Assembly: GCA_021779135.1 (NCBI GenBank)
Contig: JAJYBH010000001.1
Location: 25,993-89,992, forward strand
DNA: 64,000 bases
Direction: 5' to 3'
From: Deltaproteobacteria bacterium
GTDB lineage: Bacteria > Desulfobacterota > Desulfuromonadia > Geobacterales > Pseudopelobacteraceae
A program made the translations under genes and the position numbers. This document shows, piece by piece, positions 30,882 through 39,212 of this stretch (its first letter is position 1; each line of letters opens with the position of its first letter). Under the pieces are notes generated by a model. It was given only the letters and a program-made list of their open reading frames with translations, was not told where the DNA came from and searched no databases.

Positions 30882-32876
30882 ATGCTTGACTACGTTTGGC
30901 TGATCCCGTTCTTCCCGCTTGTTGGTTTTCTGATCAACGGATTGCTCGGGAAAAAGATCAAGAATGAGGCGGTCATCGGTGCAATCGGCACCTTGGCGAT
31001 ATTTTCGTCATTTATTGTCTCCTGCATGGTTCTTCTCGAGATGATAGGTCTATCTCCCGAGAATCGAGTCTTTGAGAAAGTGGTCTTTCCTTGGATTCAC
31101 TCCGGTAACTTCAAGGCGGATATGGCTTTTTTGGTGGATCCGCTCTCCTGTGTAATGATCATGGTCGTCACAGGGGTAGGATCTCTGATTCACCTCTACT
31201 CCATTGGCTATATGCACGGTGAGGAGGGCTTCTACCGCTTTTTCGCCTACCTGAACCTGTTCTGTATGTCCATGCTGCTGCTGGTGCTGGGCGGCAACAT
31301 GCTTGTCATGTTCATCGGCTGGGAAGGTGTCGGTCTCTGTTCATACCTGCTGATAGGTTACTATTTCCACAAAAAATCTGCCGGGGACGCTGCTAAGAAA
31401 GCCTTTGTCATGAATCGCGTAGGCGACTTTGGATTCCTGATCGGCCTGTTTACTCTTTACTGGTGGCTCGGTAGCAACCATAATATTTGGACCATCAACT
31501 TCACCGAAATCAAAGCTGCGTCACATCTGTTGCCCTACGGAGGCGTTGTAACAATCGCTACTCTATGCTTCTTTGTTGGTGCTACGGGTAAATCGGCTCA
31601 GATTCCTCTCTTTACCTGGCTACCTGATGCCATGGAAGGTCCGACCCCCGTTTCTGCTCTGATCCACGCGGCCACAATGGTCACCGCAGGTGTTTACATG
31701 ATCGGTAGAATGAGCTTTGTCTTCATAAAATCGCCCGAGACTATGATGGTTATCGCAGTCGTCGGAGCTGCAACTGCTATCTTTGCAGCTACCATCGGTA
31801 CTGCGCAGAATGATATCAAGCGCGTTCTCGCTTACTCTACCGTATCGCAGCTCGGATTCATGTTTCTGGCCATGGGTGTCGGTGCATTTGGGGCCGGTAT
31901 CTTTCATCTTATGACCCATGCATTTTTCAAGGCCTGTCTGTTCCTCGGGTCTGGGTCGGTCATTCATGCCATGCACCATGCGCTACATAAAGGACACCTG
32001 CACGATGATGCCCAGGATATGCGCAACATGGGTGGACTCAGAAAAGCCATGCCAATTACTTTCCTGACATTTCTTGTGTCTACCATCGCAATCTCTGGAA
32101 TACCCGGTTTTTCCGGTTTCTTTTCGAAGGACGAGATCCTCTGGCAAGCCTTCGCCAACCCCTATCATGGCAATCTGAATTACTTCCTTTGGGCGACTGG
32201 TGCGATAGCGGCCTGTTTCACAGCCTTCTACATGTTCCGTCTGGTATTCATGACCTTCTTTGGCGAGTGCCGTATCAACAGCAAGGTCAAGGAGCACCTG
32301 CACGAGTCACCTCTGGTTATCACGATCCCTCTGATGGTGTTAGGTTTTCTTGCTCTGATCGGCGGCTATATTGGTATGCCGAAACTGATGGGAATGCTTC
32401 CTAACTACTTTGAACATTGGCTTGATCCCGTCTTTGAACTGGCCACAGAATACGGTGCCGCCTATGCACACCATGGCGAACATTCTAGTCATGCACTGGA
32501 ATGGGGATTGATGTTCGGCTCAGTAGTTATTGCCGTGATAGGTATCGGCATTGCAGCCACCATGTATACGAAAAACTCCACGCTGCCTAAACGGTTCACC
32601 GACGCGTTCCCGTCCTTGCACCGTGCCGTATACAACAAGTGGTACATCGATGAACTTTATGATTTTGCTTTTGTTAATCCCTGCAAGTCATTTGGCCAGT
32701 TTCTTTGGAAAGGTTTTGATGTGCTGGTTATTGACGGTGTTGTCAACGGTGTTGCCGGTGTGGTAATGGGATTCAGCGGCATATTCCGTTACATGCAGTC
32801 CGGCCTGATTTCCAACTATGCCTGGTCCATGGCCTTTGGCGTTGTTGTGATGCTGGGCTACTACGTATTCAAGTAA
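30882..32876 (+). CDS. nuoL: NADH-quinone oxidoreductase subunit L
   Basis: FIGWEGVGLCSYLLIGYYF; SAQIPLFTWLPDAMEGPTPVSALIHAATMVTAGVY. Confidence 0.98.
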   Translation: MLDYVWLIPFFPLVGFLINGLLGKKIKNEAVIGAIGTLAIFSSFIVSCMVLLEMIGLSPENRVFEKVVFPWIHSGNFKADMAFLVDPLSCVMIMVVTGVGSLIHLYSIGYMHGEEGFYRFFAYLNLFCMSMLLLVLGGNMLVMFIGWEGVGLCSYLLIGYYFHKKSAGDAAKKAFVMNRVGDFGFLIGLFTLYWWLGSNHNIWTINFTEIKAASHLLPYGGVVTIATLCFFVGATGKSAQIPLFTWLPDAMEGPTPVSALIHAATMVTAGVYMIGRMSFVFIKSPETMMVIAVVGAATAIFAATIGTAQNDIKRVLAYSTVSQLGFMFLAMGVGAFGAGIFHLMTHAFFKACLFLGSGSVIHAMHHALHKGHLHDDAQDMRNMGGLRKAMPITFLTFLVSTIAISGIPGFSGFFSKDEILWQAFANPYHGNLNYFLWATGAIAACFTAFYMFRLVFMTFFGECRINSKVKEHLHESPLVITIPLMVLGFLALIGGYIGMPKLMGMLPNYFEHWLDPVFELATEYGAAYAHHGEHSSHALEWGLMFGSVVIAVIGIGIAATMYTKNSTLPKRFTDAFPSLHRAVYNKWYIDELYDFAFVNPCKSFGQFLWKGFDVLVIDGVVNGVAGVVMGFSGIFRYMQSGLISNYAWSMAFGVVVMLGYYVFK

Positions 32877-32913
32877 GCGATACTCTGCAATTTGCATAAA
32901 GGAGCATGAATTC

Positions 32914-34542
32914 ATGAGTAACCTATTGAGCCTGACGACATTCCTGCCGATACTGGGTGTCCTGTTGTTGCTGTTTATACCCAAAGACAGCAAAGGAACG
33001 CTGCGTAATGTTGCACTTGCAACAACAGTCGTGACTTTCATTGTGTCGTTGCCGATAATGTTTGGCTTCCAGAGTAACGCCGAATTTCAGTTCGTAGAGA
33101 ATATTCCCTGGATATCAGCCGGCCCGTTTGTCATGCGCTACTTCGTTGGTATCGATGGCATCAGCCTCTGGCTGGTCATCTTGACTACCTTCATCATGCC
33201 GATCGCGGTACTTTCCACCTATACTGCTGTCGAGGAGAAGGTCAAAGAGTACATGATCCTGTTGCTGTTGCTCGAGACCGGAATGCTGGGGGCGTTTATA
33301 TCCCTGGACATGTTTCTATTCTATATCTTCTGGGAAGTCATGCTGATCCCGATGTATTTCATGATTGGTATCTGGGGTGGTAAAAACCGAATTTATGCTG
33401 CTGTAAAGTTTTTCATCTACACCATGGTTGGCTCCCTGCTCATGCTTGTTGCTCTGATCTATCTCTATTTCAAGGGTGTAGAGGCCGGTTTTACCAACTT
33501 CGGACTTCTTCAGTTCTTTAACTTGCAACTACCGCTTGCAACACAGGTTTGGCTGTTCCTGGCCTTTGCCCTGGCCTTTGCAATCAAGGTTCCAATGTTC
33601 CCTTTGCATACCTGGTTGCCGGATGCCCACACCGAAGCACCAACAGCCGGTTCCGTTATCTTGGCCGCCATACTGTTGAAGATGGGTACGTATGGTTATG
33701 TACGTTTTGCTATACCGCTTTTCCCGGAGGCTGCCCACAAATTTGCTCCTCTCATCGCGACACTGGCAGTGATCGGCATTATCTATGCTGCACTTGTTGC
33801 CATGGTGCAGGAGGATGTCAAAAAATTGGTCGCCTATTCATCTGTTGCCCATCTTGGTTTCGTTATGCTGGGTGTTTTTGCCTTCAATGTTGAAGGTATC
33901 ACTGGTGGACTTCTGCAAATGATTAACCACGGTGTTTCCACCGGCGCTCTGTTCCTTATCGTCGGATTCATTTATGAACGTCGGCACACGCGACTGATTA
34001 CTGATTTCGGCGGACTCTCAAAACAGATGCCGATTTTTGCAACCATTTTCATGATTGTAACCTTTTCTTCGATTGGTCTACCTGGTACCAACGGGTTTGT
34101 TGGCGAGTTCCTGGTTCTAATCGGTGCCTTCGAAAGCGAACTGCGCTGGTGGACGATCATCGCTTCTAGCGGTGTGATTCTTTCAGCAGTCTATATGCTC
34201 TGGATGTTCCAGCGGGTTATGTTCGGTGAACTGGACAATCCAAAAAACCAGAAGCTGGCAGACCTGAATGCACGCGAGATTGTTATCATGGTGCCGCTGA
34301 TCGTTATGATATTTGTGATGGGTATTTACCCGAAACCATTTATTGACAAGATGGATCCAGCCATCAAAAAACTGGTATCACAGGTCCGCCCTCTTTCTAT
34401 GAGTGCCCAGAAGATGTCGGAAGCCCAGCCGTCACTTCCATCTGGACATACCGGTATTGAAATGCCCGCCGGACACCCCGGCATGTCTCCAGAAACTGAT
34501 TCACACGCGGCACCGGTAGCAAATCCACACGAAGCCAAGTAA
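32914..34542 (+). CDS. nuoM: NADH-quinone oxidoreductase subunit M
   Basis: FYIFWEVMLIPMYFMIGIWGGKNRIYAAVKFFIYT; KVPMFPLHTWLPDAHTEAPTAGSVILA. Confidence 0.98.
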   Translation: MSNLLSLTTFLPILGVLLLLFIPKDSKGTLRNVALATTVVTFIVSLPIMFGFQSNAEFQFVENIPWISAGPFVMRYFVGIDGISLWLVILTTFIMPIAVLSTYTAVEEKVKEYMILLLLLETGMLGAFISLDMFLFYIFWEVMLIPMYFMIGIWGGKNRIYAAVKFFIYTMVGSLLMLVALIYLYFKGVEAGFTNFGLLQFFNLQLPLATQVWLFLAFALAFAIKVPMFPLHTWLPDAHTEAPTAGSVILAAILLKMGTYGYVRFAIPLFPEAAHKFAPLIATLAVIGIIYAALVAMVQEDVKKLVAYSSVAHLGFVMLGVFAFNVEGITGGLLQMINHGVSTGALFLIVGFIYERRHTRLITDFGGLSKQMPIFATIFMIVTFSSIGLPGTNGFVGEFLVLIGAFESELRWWTIIASSGVILSAVYMLWMFQRVMFGELDNPKNQKLADLNAREIVIMVPLIVMIFVMGIYPKPFIDKMDPAIKKLVSQVRPLSMSAQKMSEAQPSLPSGHTGIEMPAGHPGMSPETDSHAAPVANPHEAK

Positions 34543-34574
34543 AAAAGCGTCAATCCGACCGGAGGATATACTAG

Positions 34575-36032
34575 ATGGACATGATTATTATTCCAGCCGT
34601 CAACTTTACACCGATTCTGCCGGAGATATTCCTCTCTGTGCTAGCCATGGTACTTCTGCTGATCAACGTATTCGTCCCGGGTGATCGCAAAGCCTACCTG
34701 GGTTACCTCAGTTTCTTCGGTATAGTTGCAACGGGCGTACTAGTTGGTGCTGGTTGGGGCGGTCATATCGAGAGCTTTAGCGGCTCGGTAGTACTGGATA
34801 ATTTTGCTACCTTTTTCAAGATGATCTTCCTTGTCGCTGCCGGACTTGCCGTACTCATTTCCGACCAGTACATGGAGCGCGAACAGTGCAACCACGGTGA
34901 ACTGTACCCTTTGATTCTTTTCTGTGTAGTCGGCATGATGCTGATGGCTTCGGGTACGGACCTGATGACAATTTTCCTCGGACTGGAGGTCATGTCAGTA
35001 TCTTTGTATGTTTTGGCCGGATTCAATCGAAGCAACAAGAAGTCTAACGAGGCAGGACTCAAGTATTTCCTTCTGGGGGCATTTTCCACAGGCTTCCTGC
35101 TGTACGGCATGGCCCTGACCTACGGTGCCACTGGAACAACACGTATTGCCAAAATTGCTGCGACAGTCGGCCAGATGACACTTCCTTCGACCAATATCAT
35201 GCTGGTAGCTGGCATGCTGCTGATGTTGACCGGATTTGCATTCAAGGTAGCCGCCGCTCCATTTCACATGTGGACCCCTGATGTCTATGAAGGTGCCCCG
35301 ACTCCCATGACCGCATTTATGTCAGCTGGACCCAAGGCCGCCGGTTTTGCAGCCGCCTTGCGTATCTTCCTGGTAGCTCTCCCCACATTGCAGGTTGAGT
35401 GGAGTCAAGTTTTCTGGATCCTTGCGGTATTGACTATGACTGTAGGCAACATCACGGCTCTTCGTCAGGATAACATCAAGCGTATGCTTGCATATTCATC
35501 CATTGCACATGCCGGTTATGCCTTGGTCGGCTTTGCTGCCGGTAACCCTACCGGTACGGCAGGCATTCTATTTTACATGTTGTCATACGCATTCATGAAT
35601 ATTGGTGCTTTTGCCATCATCATTCTGGTTGGCAAGAAGGGAGAAGCCAACGGAAATGTTCAGGACTTCGCCGGGTTCGGAGTCAAGCATCCTGTCCTAG
35701 CCGTTGCCATGTCAATATTTCTGTTCTCGTTGGCCGGTATGCCGCCTACAGCAGGTTTTATTGGTAAATTTTATTTGTTCTCAGGCGCAATTCAAAAAGG
35801 TTACATCTGGCTGGCGATCATTGGTGTACTTAACAGCGCCGCATCAGTCTATTACTACCTGAGGGTGATGGTTTATATGTACATGAAAGATTCTACTGAA
35901 GAATTCGACTGGATGCAGGTGACCGCTCCAATGGCACTGTGTGTTGCAATCTCGGTAGCTGGTTCACTGATACCCGGCATTGTCCCATCAATAATCCTCC
36001 AATTTGCACAACAGGCAATAAAGCTAATCTGA
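34575..36032 (+). CDS. nuoN: NADH-quinone oxidoreductase subunit N
   Basis: LGLEVMSVSLYVLAGFNR; AAPFHMWTPDVYEGAPTPMTAFMSAGPKAAGFAA. Confidence 0.97.
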   Translation: MDMIIIPAVNFTPILPEIFLSVLAMVLLLINVFVPGDRKAYLGYLSFFGIVATGVLVGAGWGGHIESFSGSVVLDNFATFFKMIFLVAAGLAVLISDQYMEREQCNHGELYPLILFCVVGMMLMASGTDLMTIFLGLEVMSVSLYVLAGFNRSNKKSNEAGLKYFLLGAFSTGFLLYGMALTYGATGTTRIAKIAATVGQMTLPSTNIMLVAGMLLMLTGFAFKVAAAPFHMWTPDVYEGAPTPMTAFMSAGPKAAGFAAALRIFLVALPTLQVEWSQVFWILAVLTMTVGNITALRQDNIKRMLAYSSIAHAGYALVGFAAGNPTGTAGILFYMLSYAFMNIGAFAIIILVGKKGEANGNVQDFAGFGVKHPVLAVAMSIFLFSLAGMPPTAGFIGKFYLFSGAIQKGYIWLAIIGVLNSAASVYYYLRVMVYMYMKDSTEEFDWMQVTAPMALCVAISVAGSLIPGIVPSIILQFAQQAIKLI

Positions 36033-36060
36033 CTTAGCTGCTTTTTTGTCATGACACGAA

Positions 36061-36088
36061 AAGGGCGGTCTCCTGGGAGGTCGCCCTT
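36061..36088. terminator. Terminator-like hairpin after nuoN
   Basis: AAGGGCGGTCTCC-TGGG-AGGTCGCCCTT inverted repeat between convergent genes. Confidence 0.65.
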
Positions 36089-36111
36089 CGTATTTTCGAG
36101 TGCGTAATTCT

Positions 36112-36414
36112 TCAATGGAATGTCGGCAGGCGCTCCTGGATAAGGACATAGGGGCTGATAATCAGCATGGAGAATTTCTTTGTAACATCATCATTCCACG
36201 AATGAATCTGCTTTGCGGAAGGTTTGCCAATCTTACCATCGTTAATCCACTGCTCAATCGTTGCTATATCGTCTTCCGCAACCTTTAATGCCGCTTCCGC
36301 AAGATCAAGGCTGTCATCAACAAGAATCAAACCTCCACGCTCCAAATGCGCTCGCAGCCAGCTCCATTCGCTTTCATCTATTGTCAGTGCCAGTTCCTCT
36401 TTAGACGCTATCAT
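36112..36414 (-). CDS. DUF2288-like small protein
   Basis: LTIDESEWSWLRAHLERGGLILVDDSLDLAEAALKVAEDDIATIEQWINDGKIGKPSAKQIHSW. Confidence 0.7.
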   Translation of the reverse strand: MIASKEELALTIDESEWSWLRAHLERGGLILVDDSLDLAEAALKVAEDDIATIEQWINDGKIGKPSAKQIHSWNDDVTKKFSMLIISPYVLIQERLPTFH

Positions 36415-36782
36415 TTAAAAAAGCCTTTCTCGATGCATTTCTCGCGAACTGCAATGGTATCATCTACGACTTTTTTCTGTTCGATAGACATGGCAGCATA
36501 ACCTAGTGTATCAAGTGGTGTTATCACCGTATGAACATATTGCTCGAAATTAATGTTAAGTGGCAGGTTAGTGCTGACGCAGTCACAGAATTTTTCGCGA
36601 GCAAATGCCTTCATGCACTGGTCTGATTTAACCGCAGTGATAGATTGTTGTGCCTTGAGGATCTTCAGTTCCTGTATCTGTTGTTCGAGTTGTCTGATTT
36701 TCTCCATCATGTCATCCTGCGCAATAGAAGGAAGAACGGATAGAGACAGACAGGACAATATTAATATTAAGCGTTGAAGCAT
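36411..36782 (-). CDS. Putative secreted protein with coiled-coil segment
   Basis: Signal peptide MLQRLILILSCLSLSVLPSIAQ; MEKIRQLEQQIQELKILKAQ; overlaps the DUF2288 start by 4 nt. Confidence 0.6.
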   Translation of the reverse strand: MLQRLILILSCLSLSVLPSIAQDDMMEKIRQLEQQIQELKILKAQQSITAVKSDQCMKAFAREKFCDCVSTNLPLNINFEQYVHTVITPLDTLGYAAMSIEQKKVVDDTIAVREKCIEKGFFK

Positions 36783-36819
36783 GACCTTTCTCCAATCCAT
36801 GTAATGTGCTCCTGTTGTA

Positions 36820-37830
36820 TCAGGCAACGCAAACAAAATCGAGTCCTTCTTTTAAAGATAGCGGTCGGACGAGTTCTCTGAACTGCTCACGAGCGCCACG
36901 GACACCGATTGCCACAATAATTGGACCATGTTGGGTTCCAAGTTGATCCACGCTCATTACTGGAGCACCATGCAAAATTCGGCCAATCTTGCGCGGATCA
37001 ACATCCACCCAGCCGGATACGGAGATTCCCTTGTCAGCCAGTTGACGATGCCATGCCCGTCCTTCAAGACCAGCTCCGGCAATGATTACTTTCTGAGTAT
37101 TCTTGAGAAAACCTTGGCAGAGATGATAAAGCTTGCAGGCGCGGAATGCCGATGCACTGTACTCAATCATAGTGCGTGTGGCGCGATCGGGATGATCGCG
37201 CCAAAAAAAGAGTGGATACGGCACTCGTGCAAAACGTATTCCCATGTAGGCCATGCGCAACCAAAGATCGTAGTCTTCGGCCCATCCGCAGTCGCGATAA
37301 CCTCCTGCAGCTTCAATCAGGCCTCGTCGTGTCATAATAGAGGGATGAACAAATGGAGACTCGACGAAAAGGTCACGCTGGATCAGTTCATGGTTCACAA
37401 GGGCATTTTGCCAGGTTTCGTAGGACAACAAGCCCTGTTTGAGTGTGTTGCGTGGAAAATGACGGAAGTTGCAAGCCACCAGTCCCGTGTCGGCGTGCGT
37501 ATCCAGATATGTTGCCTGGAGTTCGAGACGCTTGGGATGGCAGATATCATCGCCGTCCATGCGCGCTAACAAGGGAGCTCGACAGGCTGCCAAGCCGCAG
37601 TTGAGTGCAGCCACCAATCCGCCACCATCCCGACGGATAACACGGATCCGGTGATCCATGCGGGCGGCCTCCGCCAAGATGGCGGGTGTATTATCGCTGG
37701 AGCCGTCATCCACGGCGATCAACTCCCAGTCTCGCAACGACTGCTGCGTGAGAGATTTGAGCGCCGCCGGGAGAAAGGCGGCTTCGTTGCGTACGGGCAT
37801 GAGAATCGAGATGCGGGGCAGGGCGGTCAT
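36820..37830 (-). CDS. Family 2 glycosyltransferase with C-terminal Rossmann-like extension
   Basis: PRISILMPVRNEAAFLPAALKSLTQQSLRDWELIAVDDGSSDNTPAIL; C-terminal KVIIAGAGLEGRAWHRQLADKGISVSGWVDVDP. Confidence 0.85.
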   Translation of the reverse strand: MTALPRISILMPVRNEAAFLPAALKSLTQQSLRDWELIAVDDGSSDNTPAILAEAARMDHRIRVIRRDGGGLVAALNCGLAACRAPLLARMDGDDICHPKRLELQATYLDTHADTGLVACNFRHFPRNTLKQGLLSYETWQNALVNHELIQRDLFVESPFVHPSIMTRRGLIEAAGGYRDCGWAEDYDLWLRMAYMGIRFARVPYPLFFWRDHPDRATRTMIEYSASAFRACKLYHLCQGFLKNTQKVIIAGAGLEGRAWHRQLADKGISVSGWVDVDPRKIGRILHGAPVMSVDQLGTQHGPIIVAIGVRGAREQFRELVRPLSLKEGLDFVCVA

Positions 37831-37904
37831 CAGGACTCCTGTTTTTTCTTGACGAATGAATGACACATCGTAAAGGATATATAAAAACACATAAGGACAT
37901 CGTA

Positions 37905-38507
37905 GTGATAAGCACGCTTCCGGGGTATCAGAACACAATCGGTGACATCGCAGAGAGGCTAGGGCGGCGCGTACACCAGAAGCAATACGCCGTTGGCAGG
38001 CGAACCAGGGCGGCGGTTGCCATGATCATGCGCGAGTTAGCGGATGACCTGGAGATTCTCTTTATAGAGCGGGCTACCGATCTCCGTGATCCCTGGTCAG
38101 GGCATCTGGCCTTTCCCGGAGGTAAGGTGGAACAGGGTGAACAGGCCCGCCAAGCCGCTGAACGTGAGACACGTGAAGAGATCGGTCTTGTCCTGGAGAG
38201 TGAACGTTATCTTGGCAGAATGTCCGATATTGTTGGGGCGAATCTCCCCGTACAGGTATCATGTTTCGCGTACGCGGCTGTATCGGCTGCCGTCCGGCCG
38301 GTAGTCAGCCCCGAGGTGCGCGATGTCTTCTGGGTCAGGCTGTCGGATATCCGTGATCCGCAACGCCACAGGCTGGCCACGGTCGGATTCTCAGGAAGAT
38401 CGCTGGAGGTGCCCGCCATCATACTTCCCCAGGCGGATAAGCCGGTGCTCTGGGGTCTGACTTACCGTCTGGTCATGCAGTTTCTGGAGATTATTCAAAC
38501 GCCCTGA
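37905..38507 (+). CDS. NUDIX hydrolase (CoA pyrophosphatase-like)
   Basis: Nudix box GGKVEQGEQARQAAERETREEIGL; start codon (GTG 37905) uncertain. Confidence 0.82.
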   Translation: MISTLPGYQNTIGDIAERLGRRVHQKQYAVGRRTRAAVAMIMRELADDLEILFIERATDLRDPWSGHLAFPGGKVEQGEQARQAAERETREEIGLVLESERYLGRMSDIVGANLPVQVSCFAYAAVSAAVRPVVSPEVRDVFWVRLSDIRDPQRHRLATVGFSGRSLEVPAIILPQADKPVLWGLTYRLVMQFLEIIQTP

Positions 38508-38581
38508 CCGCCCCCGGTTGCATTTTTGTGCGAATGCCGTACACTGACGATATCAATAATCGAAATCCAGGAGGATATCCC

Positions 38582-39097
38582 ATGAAAGAACGCAGTGGCA
38601 TCATTACCTTCAAAGGCAATCCCTTTACCCTGCTCGGGCCTGAGCTTAAAGTCGGTGACAAGGCTCCTGATTTCACGGTGGTAGACAACGGCCTGTCACC
38701 GGTTTCTCTGGCAAACTCAGCCGGTAAGATCAGGATCATCAGCTCGGTACCCTCTCTGGATACGCCTGTCTGTGATACGGAAACCCGCCGATTCAATCAG
38801 GAGGCCGCCAGCCTGCCGGGCGATGTGGTCGTGCTGACAATCAGCCTCGACCTCCCCTTTGCCCAGAAACGCTGGTGCGGCGCGGCCGGCGTCGACAAGG
38901 TCACGACCCTGTCGGATTACCGTGACCGCTCGTTTGGCCAGAGCTATGGCGTGCTGATCAAAGAGCTGCTGCTTCTTACCCGGGCCATCTTTGTGGTGGA
39001 CGCACAGGGAGTTATCCGCTACATCCAGATAGTTCCCGAAGTGACCAGCGAACCTGATTATGCTGCGGTAATCGACGCCGTCAAACCGTTGCTGTAA
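38582..39097 (+). CDS. tpx: Thiol peroxidase
   Basis: ITFKGNPFTLLGPELKVGDKAPDFTVV; SVPSLDTPVCDTETRRFN; LPFAQKRWC. Confidence 0.96.
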   Translation: MKERSGIITFKGNPFTLLGPELKVGDKAPDFTVVDNGLSPVSLANSAGKIRIISSVPSLDTPVCDTETRRFNQEAASLPGDVVVLTISLDLPFAQKRWCGAAGVDKVTTLSDYRDRSFGQSYGVLIKELLLLTRAIFVVDAQGVIRYIQIVPEVTSEPDYAAVIDAVKPLL

Positions 39098-39110
39098 TAG
39101 TGTCATGTAA

Positions 39111-39135
39111 TGAGACGCCCCAGTGGGGCGTCTCA
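39111..39135. terminator. Hairpin terminator between tpx and convergent P-type ATPase gene
   Basis: TGAGACGCCCC-AGT-GGGGCGTCTCA perfect 11-bp arms. Confidence 0.8.
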
Positions 39136-39212
39136 TCGCCAAAGGCCTGCAAACCGCTACTAAACTCCGCCACATATTAGTCAACACCGGAAAATACAAC
39201 TGGTTTTACCGG

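Noticed and set aside
36928-37569. 213-aa plus-strand ORF opposite the glycosyltransferase
   Set aside because: Antisense to a clear GT2 gene; no SD or domain
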